The notes: a model not told the origin generated them from the sequence alone. Positions 17,216 through 26,410 are shown, counted from the first letter of the stretch. The stretch is 64,000 nt of DNA from Sinorhizobium meliloti 4H41 (GCF_000375585.1 NZ_AQWP01000005.1:186001-250000); one strand, 5' to 3'. Program-made: numbers and translations.

Positions 17216-18016
17216 ATGGCCCGCTCCGCCCTTCTTAATGTCATGGTCCAGGCCGTCTTCAAGGCCGGCAAGTCGCTGGCACGCGATTTCGGCGAAGTAC
17301 AGAACCTGCAGGTTTCCTTGAAAGGACCGGCCGACTACGTTTCGCAGGCGGACCGCAAGGCCGAGCGGATCATCCGTGAGGAGCTCATGAAGGCTCGCCC
17401 GACCTACGGCTTCCTCGGCGAGGAGGGCGAGGAGATCAAGGGAACGGACGGCGCCCACCGCTGGATCGTCGATCCGCTCGACGGCACCACCAATTTCCTG
17501 CACGGCATTCCGCATTTCGCCATCTCCGTCGCGCTCGAGCGCCAGGGCGAGATCGTCGGCGCGGTCGTCTTCAATCCGGCGACGGACGAGCTCTACACCG
17601 CCGAGCGAGGCGGCGGCGCCTTCCTGAACGACCGCCGCCTGCGCGTCGGCGCGCGCAAGGCCCTCTCCGATGCCGTGATCGGGACCGGCACGCCCCATCT
17701 CGGCCGCGGCAATCACGGCAAGTATCTGGTCGAGCTGCGCCACGTCATGGGCGAGGTCGCCGGCATTCGCCGCATGGGCTCCGCCTCGCTCGATCTCGCC
17801 TATGTTGCGGCCGGCCGCTTCGACGGCTTCTGGGAACGGGACCTTGCCGCCTGGGACATGGCTGCCGGCCTCTTGCTCATCCGCGAGGCCGGCGGGTGGT
17901 CCACCGATGCCGAAGGCGGCAGCAAACCGCTGGAAGCAGGTTCGATCGTCTGCGGCAACGAGCATATCGCAAAGGCGCTTCGCGAGGTGATCCAGCGCCC
18001 GATTCCGTCCAAGTAA
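17216..18016 (+). CDS. suhB: Inositol monophosphatase family protein (SuhB)
   Basis: A 266-residue member of the IMPase family. The metal-binding motifs are complete: GFLGEEGEE, the hallmark DPLDGTTNFLHGIPHF at about residues 84-99, and WDMAAGLLLIREAGG near residue 215. It removes phosphate from inositol 1-phosphate, and in E. coli SuhB also takes part in rRNA antitermination. Length is typical. It is flanked by intergenic gaps of more than 200 bases, so it is likely monocistronic. A hairpin at 18032-18056 follows. Confidence 0.93.
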   Translation: MARSALLNVMVQAVFKAGKSLARDFGEVQNLQVSLKGPADYVSQADRKAERIIREELMKARPTYGFLGEEGEEIKGTDGAHRWIVDPLDGTTNFLHGIPHFAISVALERQGEIVGAVVFNPATDELYTAERGGGAFLNDRRLRVGARKALSDAVIGTGTPHLGRGNHGKYLVELRHVMGEVAGIRRMGSASLDLAYVAAGRFDGFWERDLAAWDMAAGLLLIREAGGWSTDAEGGSKPLEAGSIVCGNEHIAKALREVIQRPIPSK

Positions 18017-18330
18017 CGGCAATATAGTTCACCCGGAACGGTGCAACGTTTCCGGGAGGGCAACATGCATAAAACAGCAAGCTGAAGCGCGCCGTATGAA
18101 TTCGATTTGAATGCGACGCGCTTTAGTGCCGTGCCCTTTGTTTTCCCTTCAATTCGGCGCAAACTTCCACTAGTCTCCGGGCCAATACGGATGGCCTCAG
18201 GCCATCGGCAGCACTGCTCTTCGATCGTCTTCGATTTGGGAATGGTGTAGCAATTCAGAGTGATGCGGCCGCCCTCTTGTTCGTCGGACAGGCGCGGAAA
18301 CTGCCGCAAAACCGGGAGACTGGCGAACTT
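18017..18330. other. Intergenic region suhB to stator pair
   Basis: It holds a hairpin, CCCGGAA (18032-18038) with TTCCGGG (18050-18056), and the 16-base word GATTTGAATGCGACGC at 18104-18119 that recurs at 34146-34161. No coding frame is convincing. GGGAGA lies about 12 bases before the downstream ATG. Confidence 0.5.
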
Positions 18331-19437
18331 ATGGCGAAACTGAATCTGTCCGGCTGGCGCGATCGCGAAGACGTGGAGGAGGACTACGGTCCGCACAAGC
18401 TTTCGAGCCCGATGCCCTATTTCTGGACCATGGTCCTTTTCCTGATCATCGTCGGTTTCGTCGCTGCGATCCTCTTCCGCCAGGCAAGCGAGGCCTTCGC
18501 CGGCAATCCCGGCCTCAACGGGCTGATCCTGGGCGTGCTCGTGATCGGTATCCTGCTGGCGTTCAACCATGTCCTCAGTCTGAGACCCGAGGTTCGCTGG
18601 TTCAACTCCTTCCGTGCCGCCGGCAGCGCCGATAAGGTCGGGCGCGATCCGGTGCTGCTTGCGCCAATGCGTGCTCTCATCGGGGGCCGCCAAACGACGG
18701 CAATCTCGACGGCCGCGCTCCGGTCCATCCTGGATTCAATCGCTGCGCGCCTCGACGAGTCGCGCGACATCACCCGCTATCTCGCCGGACTTCTCGTTTT
18801 CCTCGGCCTGCTCGGCACGTTCTGGGGCCTGCTCGGCACCATCGGTTCCATCAACACCGTGATCCAGTCGCTGGATGCGGGAAGCGGCAGCACCGACGAT
18901 CTCCTGGGCTCCCTCAAGAGCGGTCTTTCGGCACCTCTCACCGGCATGGGAACGGCGTTCTCCGCCTCGCTCTTCGGTCTTTCCGGTTCGCTCATCGTGG
19001 GCTTTCTCGACCTGCAGGCGGGACGCGCGCAGAATCGCTTCTATACGGAGCTCGAGAACTGGCTTTCGTCGGTAACCGACGTCGGCTCCGGTTTCTCCTC
19101 GCCGGGCGACATGACCGACGGCGCTCCGGTGGAAGAGCTGCGGCGGCTCACCGACCAGCTTACGCGCCTGACGCATGACGGCGGCGTGAACCAGCGCACC
19201 ACCGCGGCCATGGCGAGCCTCGCCGAAGGCATCCAGGGCCTCGTCAAGAACATGCGCGGCGAGCAGCAGATGCTGCGCGACTGGATCGAGGCGCAGCAGG
19301 AGGAAGCCAAGGCGATGCGCAAGACGCTCGACCGGCTGACGGCGCGCATCGGCCAGGCCGACCGGATCACCGTGCAAAGCGATAAGGCCGCAGGACAGGC
19401 GAAGCTCAGCCGCATCGAAGACGGCGGAGGGGATTGA
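18331..19437 (+). CDS. MotA/TolQ/ExbB-type proton channel protein (orphan stator A subunit)
   Basis: A 368-residue inner-membrane protein. The predicted membrane segments are at about 31-50 (WTMVLFLIIVGFVAAILF), 62-80 (LILGVLVIGILLAF), 146-170 (LAGLLVFLGLLGTFWGLLGTIG) and 200-222 (GTAFSASLFGLSGSLIVGFL). That is the MotA arrangement, with a cytoplasmic domain between the second and third segments. A soluble C-terminal tail of about 130 residues follows. I start at the ATG 18331; an upstream in-frame start would add 18 residues. It stops two bases before a gene for a peptidoglycan-binding partner with a single membrane helix, so the two form a stator-like complex. No flagellar genes are nearby. 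Confidence 0.84.
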   Translation: MAKLNLSGWRDREDVEEDYGPHKLSSPMPYFWTMVLFLIIVGFVAAILFRQASEAFAGNPGLNGLILGVLVIGILLAFNHVLSLRPEVRWFNSFRAAGSADKVGRDPVLLAPMRALIGGRQTTAISTAALRSILDSIAARLDESRDITRYLAGLLVFLGLLGTFWGLLGTIGSINTVIQSLDAGSGSTDDLLGSLKSGLSAPLTGMGTAFSASLFGLSGSLIVGFLDLQAGRAQNRFYTELENWLSSVTDVGSGFSSPGDMTDGAPVEELRRLTDQLTRLTHDGGVNQRTTAAMASLAEGIQGLVKNMRGEQQMLRDWIEAQQEEAKAMRKTLDRLTARIGQADRITVQSDKAAGQAKLSRIEDGGGD

Positions 19438-19439
19438 GC

Positions 19440-20468
19440 ATGGCGCTTTCCCGACGCCGCGATCCGCGGGCGATCAACTACTGGCCGGGCTTCGTCGACG
19501 CGCTCTCGACGCTGCTCATGGCGATCATGTTCCTGCTCAGCGTTTTCGTCACCGCGCAGTTCCTGCTCGGCCGGGAGATCAGCGGCAAGGACGAGGTGCT
19601 GAACCGGCTGAACAGCCAGATCAACGAACTCACCCAGCTTCTGGCGCTCGAGAAAAGCGGCAAGCAGGATCTCGAGGATTCGCTCGCCAACCTGCAGGCG
19701 TCGCTTTCACAGTCGGAAGGCGAGCGGTCCCGCCTGCAGGCCCTGCTCGACCGGGGCGCCGGCAGTGCCGAAGTCGCCGACGAAAAGATCGGCCGGCTTG
19801 GGTCCGAGCTCGAAAACGAGCGGCAGGTCAGCGCCCGGGCCATGAGTCAGATCGAACTGTTGAACCAGCAGATCGCAGCGCTTCGCAGCCAGATCGCCGC
19901 CATCGAAGGCGCACTCCAGGCATCGGAGGCGAAGGACGACGCCTCGCAGGCCAAGATAGCCGATCTCGGCCGCAGGCTGAACGTCGCCTTGGCGCAGCGT
20001 GTCCAGGAGCTCAACCGCTACCGTTCGGACTTCTTCGGCCGGCTGAGGGAAATCCTGTCGGATCGGGAAAATATCCGCATCGTCGGCGACCGTTTCGTCT
20101 TCCAGTCGGAAGTGCTCTTTCCATCGGGCGGCAGCGACCTGAACCCGGAAGGGCAGGCCGAGATGGCGAAACTTGCGACAGCCCTTCTCGACCTTGCCAA
20201 GGAGATCCCGGCGGAGATCAACTGGGTACTGCGCGTGGACGGCCACACGGACGACGTTCAGCTGTCGGGGATAGGGCGCTTCCGGGACAATTGGGAACTG
20301 TCGTCCGCCCGCGCGACGTCCGTCGTCAAGTTCCTGATCTCGAAAGGCGTTCCGGCCGACCGGCTGGTGGCGGCCGGCTTCGGGGAGTATCAGCCCATCG
20401 CACCGGGCGAAAGCCAGGAAGCACGCGCGCAGAACCGCCGCATCGAGCTCAAGCTCACGGAGAAATAA
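19440..20468 (+). CDS. MotB-like OmpA-domain protein (orphan stator B subunit)
   Basis: A 342-residue protein with a short basic cytoplasmic start, one membrane helix (about residues 18-44) that carries an acidic residue at its beginning (Asp20 in GFVDALSTLL), a long coiled coil at about 50-190 with a Leu/Glu/Gln heptad pattern, and a C-terminal OmpA/MotB peptidoglycan-binding domain (LFPSGGSDLNPEG, RVDGHTDD, NRRIELKL). The Asp matches the proton-binding residue of MotB and ExbD-type proteins. I chose ATG 19440 because AGGGG lies seven bases before it; a TTG two codons upstream is too close to that site. It forms a unit with the upstream channel subunit. The coiled coil is longer than in flagellar MotB. 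Confidence 0.85.
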   Translation: MALSRRRDPRAINYWPGFVDALSTLLMAIMFLLSVFVTAQFLLGREISGKDEVLNRLNSQINELTQLLALEKSGKQDLEDSLANLQASLSQSEGERSRLQALLDRGAGSAEVADEKIGRLGSELENERQVSARAMSQIELLNQQIAALRSQIAAIEGALQASEAKDDASQAKIADLGRRLNVALAQRVQELNRYRSDFFGRLREILSDRENIRIVGDRFVFQSEVLFPSGGSDLNPEGQAEMAKLATALLDLAKEIPAEINWVLRVDGHTDDVQLSGIGRFRDNWELSSARATSVVKFLISKGVPADRLVAAGFGEYQPIAPGESQEARAQNRRIELKLTEK

Positions 20469-20860
20469 GCTCCCCTGCGTGTTGGATAGACGTCGGCATG
20501 ATGGTCGCACTGACTTCTCGCCGTCTGCCCTTCCTTGGACGCGGCAGGGCTGTCGATGCTCGCCGTGCGTGACGCTCCGTGCCGGGCGGCGGCGCTGTCG
20601 GCGGCTGCATCTTTTCCCGACTGACGCGGCGTGCTGCGCCGGCGGGAAGGTCGAGGGCCAAACGCCGAAGCATTTCCGAGTAAAGGGCGTCCGCTCGGAT
20701 TCGGGCAGGGTACAAACCGTTGCAACGTTTCAGTTTTTCAACAAACCATCCGGGTGTCTTACCTTCGCTCTACTGACGCTTGTTTCCTGATGATTCAAAC
20801 TTGACTCTTTGGATCATATTAAAATAAGGGGAACGAGATCAACTTCCGAGGGTATTCCAT
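20469..20860. other. Intergenic region upstream of the importer operon
   Basis: 392 bases without a convincing gene. Base composition changes along it: the first 230 bases are G+C-rich, and the last 100 are A+T-rich. TTGACT at 20801-20806 could be a -35 box, but no good -10 lies at the right distance. No clear Irr, RirA or Fur-type operator, and no cobalamin riboswitch, was recognised. Confidence 0.5.
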
Positions 20861-21994
20861 ATGAGACTTTCCAGCCTGGTCCGATCCACAGCCGTTGGAT
20901 TCGCGTTCGCTGTTGCCGCACTGCTCGATGTCGCGGGAGCCGCTGCCGAAGAAAAGACGTTCGTTGACGTCATCGGTCGAGAGGTGAAGGCTGACCTGCC
21001 CGCCAAGAGGGTTCTGCTCGGCTTCTATTTCGAAGACTACATGGCCGTGGGCCGCGAGGCTTCCTATGACAAGGTCGTCGGTATCTCCCGTGAGGCCTGG
21101 GAGGGTTGGCGGCCGACCAGCTGGGCCAAATACGTCGCCCATCGGCCGTCGCTCGACAAAATCCCCGATGTCGGAGAGGTCGAAGCCCAGACTTTTTCCA
21201 TCGAGAAAGTTTTGGAGCTGAAGCCGGACATCGTCGTGCTGGCGGACTGGCAGTATAAGGGCCTTGGTCTAGATGCCGATCGCATCGAGGATGCGGGCAT
21301 TCCGATTGCCGTTGTCGACTTCAATGCCCAGACGCTGGAGCGGCACCTCGATAGCGCCCGGATTCTAGGCCTGATCACCGGCGAAGAGCAGCGGGCTAGC
21401 ACGATCGCAGCGGACTACAGGGCGACCGTCGACCTGATTGGTCAGCGGCTCGCCAAATCCGGCAAAAAGGAGCCGAAGATCTATGTGGAATTCGGCAATA
21501 AGGGGCCAGCTGAATACAGCTTCACCTATGGTAAGAATATGTGGGGCGCGATGGCGACGGCGGCCGGCGGTGACAATATCGCCGCCCCTTTCGTGGAGTG
21601 GTGGGGTCCGATCAATCCTGAGCAGGTTCTGGCGTCCAAACCGGATGTGATTGTCATATCGGGCACCGAATCCCGCAAGAATCCGACCGCAATGTTGATG
21701 GGTGAAGGCATTAGCAAAGCCGAGGCACTGGAGCGCCTGAAGGGCTTCACTGCCCGCGCAGGCTGGGACCAGATCCCTGCGGCCCGGCAAGGGCGGATCT
21801 TCGGAGTCTATCAGGGTGCATCGCGTACGCTGGCCGATCATGCGATGATGCAGTTCTTCGCCAAGGCGCTCTATCCCGATCTCTTCGCCGATCTTGACCC
21901 GGAGAAAACCTACAGGGACTTTTACAAAAAGTATCTGCCCGTCGTTCCGGAAGGCACCTTCACGGTGTCGCTTTCCGACAAGGCTGGTGGGTGA
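20861..21994 (+). CDS. ABC importer substrate-binding protein (FecB/FepB type)
   Basis: A 377-residue periplasmic binding protein of the iron-complex family (PF01497). A Sec signal peptide spans about residues 1-29 (FAFAVAALLDVAGAAAEE); there is no lipobox. The mature protein begins with FVDVIGREVKADLPAKRVLLG, the usual opening of FecB-like proteins, and later has SIEKVLELKPDIVVLADWQ and PEQVLASKPDVIVISG, the paired helical-backbone motifs of this fold. The ligand could be a ferric siderophore, haem, cobalamin or another metal chelate; the sequence does not decide. It contains two CTA leucine codons, rare in the neighbouring genes. It is the first gene of a four-gene operon. Confidence 0.88.
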   Translation: MRLSSLVRSTAVGFAFAVAALLDVAGAAAEEKTFVDVIGREVKADLPAKRVLLGFYFEDYMAVGREASYDKVVGISREAWEGWRPTSWAKYVAHRPSLDKIPDVGEVEAQTFSIEKVLELKPDIVVLADWQYKGLGLDADRIEDAGIPIAVVDFNAQTLERHLDSARILGLITGEEQRASTIAADYRATVDLIGQRLAKSGKKEPKIYVEFGNKGPAEYSFTYGKNMWGAMATAAGGDNIAAPFVEWWGPINPEQVLASKPDVIVISGTESRKNPTAMLMGEGISKAEALERLKGFTARAGWDQIPAARQGRIFGVYQGASRTLADHAMMQFFAKALYPDLFADLDPEKTYRDFYKKYLPVVPEGTFTVSLSDKAGG

Positions 21995-22000
21995 TCCCAC

Positions 22001-23044
22001 ATGACTGGCGCCACATTGGTTGCTTCAGCCATGGCAGGCCAGCGTCGCCGGGAGCGGCGGCGCTGGCGCCTGCTTTTCGGCATGACGCTGTTCTGTTGTG
22101 TAACATTGGTGATCGACATCGGCACCGGACCATCCATGTTGTCGCCAGCCCAGGTGCTAGCCGCGCTTTTCCGCGCGGAAGCCGCCGACGATATGACGCT
22201 AGCCATCGTCAACGATCTCCGCTTGCCCATGGCCTTGATGGCTCTCGTCGTCGGCTGTGCGCTCGGTGCCGGGGGAGCGGAAATTCAGACGCTTCTCAAC
22301 AATCCGATGGCCAGTCCCTATACACTCGGGCTCGCCGCCGCCGCCGGCTTCGGCGCGGCCATCAGCATCTTTACAGGCGGCTTCGGCCTGCATCCCGCAG
22401 TGTCCGTGCCGCTCGGCGCATTCGTCTTTGCGATGCTGGCCTCGGCCTTCCTGTTCCTGCTCGCCGGCTTTGCGAACATAACCTCGACCATGCTCGTGCT
22501 GGCTGGCATCGCGCTCCTCTTCTTTTTCCAATCCCTGCTCTCGCTCTTGCAATTCATCGCCTCGCCGGAAGTCGGCCAGCAGATCCTTTTCTGGCTGTTC
22601 GGCAGCCTCACCAAGACCACGTGGACGAACCTCTGGGTCACGCTCGGCGTGACGGTCTTCTGCATTACCTTGCTGTTTCGTGACGCCTGGAAGCTTACGG
22701 CGCTTCGCCTTGGCGAGGCACGCGCGCAAAGCCTCGGCGTCGATCTCACCCGTCTGCGTCTGACGACGCTGGTTCTTACCGGGCTAATGACGTCCACCGC
22801 GATCAGCTTCGTCGGAATCATCGGATTCGTCGGTCTCGTTGCGCCGCATGTCGCGCGATTGCTTGCAGGCGAGGATCAGCGCTTCTTCCTGCCGCTTTCC
22901 ATGATTACGGGGGCGGCATTCCTGTCGATGGCGTCCATCATCTCGAAAGTCGTTATCCCCGGCGCCCTCTTTCCCGTCGGTATAGTCACTGCCATGGTCG
23001 GTGTGCCGTTCTTCTTCTGGATCATGCTGGCGCGACGCCGATGA
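22001..23044 (+). CDS. FecCD-family ABC importer permease
   Basis: A 347-residue membrane protein of the FecCD/BtuC family with about ten membrane segments. Family marks are LRLPMALMALVVGCALGAGGAEIQ, the TLGLAAAAGFGAA stretch and the C-terminal FVGLVAPHVARLLAG, which contacts the ATPase. A hydrophilic N-terminus with many Arg residues precedes the first helix. The gene starts six bases after the binding-protein gene and overlaps the ATPase start by four bases. Three CTA codons occur. A single permease gene means a homodimeric pore. Confidence 0.9.
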   Translation: MTGATLVASAMAGQRRRERRRWRLLFGMTLFCCVTLVIDIGTGPSMLSPAQVLAALFRAEAADDMTLAIVNDLRLPMALMALVVGCALGAGGAEIQTLLNNPMASPYTLGLAAAAGFGAAISIFTGGFGLHPAVSVPLGAFVFAMLASAFLFLLAGFANITSTMLVLAGIALLFFFQSLLSLLQFIASPEVGQQILFWLFGSLTKTTWTNLWVTLGVTVFCITLLFRDAWKLTALRLGEARAQSLGVDLTRLRLTTLVLTGLMTSTAISFVGIIGFVGLVAPHVARLLAGEDQRFFLPLSMITGAAFLSMASIISKVVIPGALFPVGIVTAMVGVPFFFWIMLARRR

Positions 23045-23820
23045 GCGAACTCGTCCTGGATGATCTTACCCTGTATCGCGGCCGTCATTGCGTCGCCAAG
23101 GACCTATACCTGCGCTTCCTGCCTGGGCAGATGCATGTCATCCTCGGCCCAAACGGAGCGGGAAAATCGTCGCTCCTGCGCGCGCTCTTCGGCGAAATTC
23201 GGCCGGTTGCGGGCACGATCCGTCGCGGGAGTACCGCTCTGTCGCATCGCAACCTGCGCGCGTGGCGAAACGCTGTCGGCTACATGCCGCAAGATACAAC
23301 CATCGATGCCTCGCTCACTGCCCTCGAGGTGGTGCTTCTCGGGCGCATGGGCGAACTCTCCTTCCACGTCGATGACGACACCCTGCGCGCGGCGGCCGAG
23401 GTCATGGAGTCGGCGGGTATCGCGCATCTGGCGGAACACGACATTCTGTCGCTCAGTGGCGGCCAGCGGCAGCTCGCCCTGTTCGCCCAAGTGCTGCTGC
23501 GGGATCCGGACATTCTTCTTTTGGACGAACCGGTGAGTGCGCTGGACATGCACCACCAGCAGAAACTCCTAGACCTCGCCCATAGGGAGACCCGCTCGCG
23601 CAACCGGATCAGCATCCTAGTCCTGCACGACCTCAGCCTCGCGGCTCAATACGCCGACCAGCTGATCCTCATCGGTGACGGCCAAGTGAAGGCGGTGGGA
23701 CGTCCATCCGAAGTCCTCGACGCTGACCTCATCGGCCGCACCTATGGCGTGGAAGTGGAGATACTTACCGACAGTGCCGGCGCGCCCGTCGTGCGCCCCA
23801 AGCGATCCGTTCTCGCGTGA
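23041..23820 (+). CDS. FepC-like ABC importer ATP-binding protein
   Basis: A 259-residue ABC ATPase. Walker A is GPNGAGKSSLL (about residues 37-47), the Q-loop is GYMPQD, the signature is LSGGQRQL, Walker B is ILLLDEPVSALD, and the H-loop is LVLHDLSLA. Together with PSEVLDADLIGRTYGVEVEIL at the C-terminus, this is the pattern of FepC/HmuV-type ATPases. The start overlaps the permease stop codon (ATGA). Two CTA codons are present. It energises uptake by the upstream permease. Confidence 0.92.
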   Translation: MSELVLDDLTLYRGRHCVAKDLYLRFLPGQMHVILGPNGAGKSSLLRALFGEIRPVAGTIRRGSTALSHRNLRAWRNAVGYMPQDTTIDASLTALEVVLLGRMGELSFHVDDDTLRAAAEVMESAGIAHLAEHDILSLSGGQRQLALFAQVLLRDPDILLLDEPVSALDMHHQQKLLDLAHRETRSRNRISILVLHDLSLAAQYADQLILIGDGQVKAVGRPSEVLDADLIGRTYGVEVEILTDSAGAPVVRPKRSVLA

Positions 23821-23852
23821 AATCCCTTCCCATGCCTCAGCCGGAGAAAACA

Positions 23853-24299
23853 ATGCACCGCCTCGCCCAAGTCGCCCTGATCATGCTCGCAACCATTGCC
23901 GTGCCGCCTGTCTCCCAGGCGGCGGACCATGAAGTGAAAATGGTGAACTACGGCGCCGAAGGCAGCATGGTGTTCGAGCCTGGTTTTCTTGAAGTGGAGG
24001 TGGGTGATACAGTCACGTTTGTGCCCACCAACAGCGGCCACAATGTGCGTTCCTATGCGGTTCCAGAGGGGGTGGAAACCTGGAATACGCCGCTCGACGA
24101 AAGAGCCACCGTTAAGATCGAACGGCCTGGTGTCTATGTCTATTATTGCCCGCCCCATTTGATGATGAGCATGATCGGCGTGATCAAGGCCGGCGAGCCG
24201 GCCAATCTCGCAGCCGTCCTGCAGAAGGCGGGCAAACTGCGTTCCAAACTTGTCATGGAGGGCGAGAGGCTCGACAACTATCTTCGCCAGGTGAAGTAG
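23853..24299 (+). CDS. Pseudoazurin-like blue copper protein
   Basis: A 148-residue exported cupredoxin. The signal peptide is about residues 1-23 (VALIMLATIAVPPVSQAA). The type-1 copper ligands are all present: His63 in NSGHNV, Cys99 and His102 in YYCPPH, and Met107, with the pseudoazurin spacing C-x2-H-x4-M. Pseudoazurins carry electrons in the periplasm, often to nitrite or nitrous oxide reductase. I start at ATG 23853, since GGAGA lies five bases upstream; frames from 23817 or 23832 have no such site. It follows the ABC ATPase by 32 bases, so it belongs to the importer operon, an unusual partner. No denitrification genes are in view. Confidence 0.88.
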   Translation: MHRLAQVALIMLATIAVPPVSQAADHEVKMVNYGAEGSMVFEPGFLEVEVGDTVTFVPTNSGHNVRSYAVPEGVETWNTPLDERATVKIERPGVYVYYCPPHLMMSMIGVIKAGEPANLAAVLQKAGKLRSKLVMEGERLDNYLRQVK

Positions 24300-24421
24300 G
24301 AGCGCGCGAATTCCGGACCACCTGCGGGAGGTTTGCCACGATCTTCCTTCCGGCAGTGCGTGGTTCAAAGAGGACGCCCACGCCTGCAGCTTTGCGAAGA
24401 AGGAGCAGCTATCAACGTCAG

Positions 24422-26224
24422 CTAAACTCGCGAGCCGACGAACAGTGCTTCTGCGCCGTGATCGAACTGGAGCCGCGCGAGCTTCGCATAAAGCCCGCCC
24501 TGGCGGATCAGCGACTCGTGGGTTCCTTCCTCGACGATACGGCCGTGCTCCATTACCAGAATGCGATCCGCCTTGAGCACGGTGGCGAGCCGATGGGCGA
24601 TGACGAGCGTCGTGCGCTCCTGCATCAGGTTCTCAAGCGCCTTCTGCACCGCCGTTTCGCTCTCCGCATCGAGCGCCGAGGTCGCCTCGTCGAGGAGAAG
24701 GATCGGAGCGTTTTTGAGGATGGCGCGGGCGATCGCGATGCGCTGGCGCTGGCCGCCCGAAAGGGTCACCCCGCGCTCGCCGACCAGCGTGTCGTAGCCC
24801 TGATCCAGCCTGCCGATGAACTCTTCGGCCTGCGCCGCGACGGCGGCGGCGCGCACCGCTTCGCGGCTTGCCTCCGGCACGCCGAAGGCGATGTTGTCGT
24901 GCACCGAGGTGGCGAAGATGGTCACGTCCTGAGGCACGATCGCAAGTCTCTCCCGAAGATTCGCGGGATCGACGGCGCGTATGTCCGTACCGTCGACGCG
25001 GATGGTGCCTTTCGCCGGGTCGTAATAACGCAGGAGCATCGAGAAGACCGTGCTCTTGCCGGCGCCGGACGGGCCGACGATGGCCACCGTCTCGCCCGGT
25101 CTTACCGCAAAGGTCAAGCCCCGGAGGCTCTTATAGTCCGGCCGGGCGGGATAGGCGAAGTGGACACCGTCGAACTCCACCGCACCCGCGGCAGGGACGG
25201 GCATTGCGACCGGATGCTCGGGCGCCCCGATCTCCGGCACTTCGCTCAGAAGCTCGTTCAGACGCTCGGCGGCCCCCGCCGCCTGCGAGAGCTCTCCCCA
25301 CACTTCCGAGAGTGCGCCGAGGCTGCCTGCCGCAAAAACGGAATAGAGCAGGAACTGACCGAGCGTCCCCGCGGAAAGCGAGCCCGCCAGGACGTCCCGC
25401 GCACCGAACCAGAGCACGGCGACGACGCTTCCGAAGATCATGGTGATGGCAAAGGCGGTCAGCACCGAGCGCGCTTTGGTCGCAGCGCGCGCGGCGCGAT
25501 AGGCAGCCTCCACAGCGCTGCCGTAGCGCGAGCGCGCGCTCTCCTCACCGTTGAAGGCCTGCACGGTGCGGGTGGCGGCGATCGCTTCGCCGGCATAGGC
25601 GGAGGCGGCCGCGAGCATGTCCTGCGCTTCGCGGGAACGCCGGCGTACCGAGCGTCCGAAGCCGACGAGGGGGAAGACGATGAGGGGGATCGCCGCAAGC
25701 ACGAGGCTCGAAAGCTTCGGGCTCGTATAGACCATCATGCCCATTGCGCCGAGACAGAGGATCAGGTTGCGCAGCGCCACCGATGCCGTCGCACCCACCG
25801 CCGACTTGATCTGCGTCGCGTCGGCCGTCAGCCGCGAGACGATTTCGCCGGACTGATTGACGTCGAAGAATGAGGCCGAGAGCTGCATGACGCGTGCGAA
25901 GACGTCGCGTCTGAGGTCGGCGACGATGCGCTCGCCGAGCGAGATTACGAAGTAATAGCGGGCGGCACTGGCAAGGGCGAGGACCACTGCAAGCACCATT
26001 AGCATGGAGAAATAGGTGTTGATGAAGCCGGAGTCGGAACTGGAGAAGCCGTGATCGATCATCCGTCGAACGGCCAGCGGCAAGGTCAGCGTGGTGGCCG
26101 CTGCAACGGTCAGAGAGACGGCGGCGCCGATGGCGAGGCCACGGTAACGCGAGAGATAAGGCAGCACGGTTGCGAGCGGGCGGATGGACCTGCGCGCCGG
26201 CGGTTGTTTTTCTTGTCTTGGCAC
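24422..26224 (-). CDS. MsbA/lipid A-exporter-like ABC half-transporter
   Basis: A 600-residue fused permease-ATPase. Six membrane segments occupy about residues 20-310, then comes the nucleotide-binding domain: Walker [34 protein letters not shown] as the Q-loop area, signature [14 protein letters not shown], Walker [13 protein letters not shown] and the switch histidine in [10 protein letters not shown]. It would act as a homodimer exporting lipid or drug-like substrates. The start is the GTG at 26224: a G6 ribosome-binding tract ends five bases upstream, whereas the ATG at 26365 would add an Arg/Ala-rich segment with no match to the family. It converges with the pseudoazurin gene. Confidence 0.9.
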   Translation of the reverse strand: MPRQEKQPPARRSIRPLATVLPYLSRYRGLAIGAAVSLTVAAATTLTLPLAVRRMIDHGFSSSDSGFINTYFSMLMVLAVVLALASAARYYFVISLGERIVADLRRDVFARVMQLSASFFDVNQSGEIVSRLTADATQIKSAVGATASVALRNLILCLGAMGMMVYTSPKLSSLVLAAIPLIVFPLVGFGRSVRRRSREAQDMLAAASAYAGEAIAATRTVQAFNGEESARSRYGSAVEAAYRAARAATKARSVLTAFAITMIFGSVVAVLWFGARDVLAGSLSAGTLGQFLLYSVFAAGSLGALSEVWGELSQAAGAAERLNELLSEVPEIGAPEHPVAMPVPAAGAVEFDGVHFAYPARPDYKSLRGLTFAVRPGETVAIVGPSGAGKSTVFSMLLRYYDPAKGTIRVDGTDIRAVDPANLRERLAIVPQDVTIFATSVHDNIAFGVPEASREAVRAAAVAAQAEEFIGRLDQGYDTLVGERGVTLSGGQRQRIAIARAILKNAPILLLDEATSALDAESETAVQKALENLMQERTTLVIAHRLATVLKADRILVMEHGRIVEEGTHESLIRQGGLYAKLARLQFDHGAEALFVGSRV

Positions 26225-26365
26225 GTAGCCCCCCGTTCGCCTGTCACGGGGCCACAGGCCTGTACGCCGCCGAGGCGCCAGAGCTGTGCGACTGCGATCT
26301 GCTGGCGCCCCGGACCGTGCCGATCCGACGAACCATGCAGAGATCACAAGTCTTCCGCGCGGCAC

Positions 26366-26394
26366 TTGTTATCCCGCAGACCTTCATGTATAGG
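26366..26394 (+). promoter_or_regulatory. Promoter of rpmE
   Basis: TTGTTA at 26366-26371 and TATAGG at 26389-26394 are spaced 17 bases apart. Transcription would begin near 26401, leaving a leader of about 110 bases that contains two hairpins. Confidence 0.5.
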
Positions 26395-26410
26395 CACGGC
26401 ATCGAATTGG

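Noticed and set aside
18331-20468. Zorya-type antiphage system
   Set aside because: The pair resembles ZorA and ZorB in having MotA/MotB parts, but no ZorC, ZorD or ZorE gene is adjacent; suhB and an importer operon flank it.
20469-20860. Cobalamin or iron-responsive element before the importer operon
   Set aside because: I looked for a B12 box and for Irr, RirA and Fur-like operators and found no convincing match.
20861-24299. Denitrification cluster because of the pseudoazurin
   Set aside because: No nir, nor or nos genes are present; the other three genes form a metal-chelate importer.
26225-26365. N-terminal extension of the ABC exporter from an ATG at 26365
   Set aside because: The added residues are Arg/Ala-rich and unlike the family, and a G-rich ribosome-binding site directly precedes the GTG at 26224.
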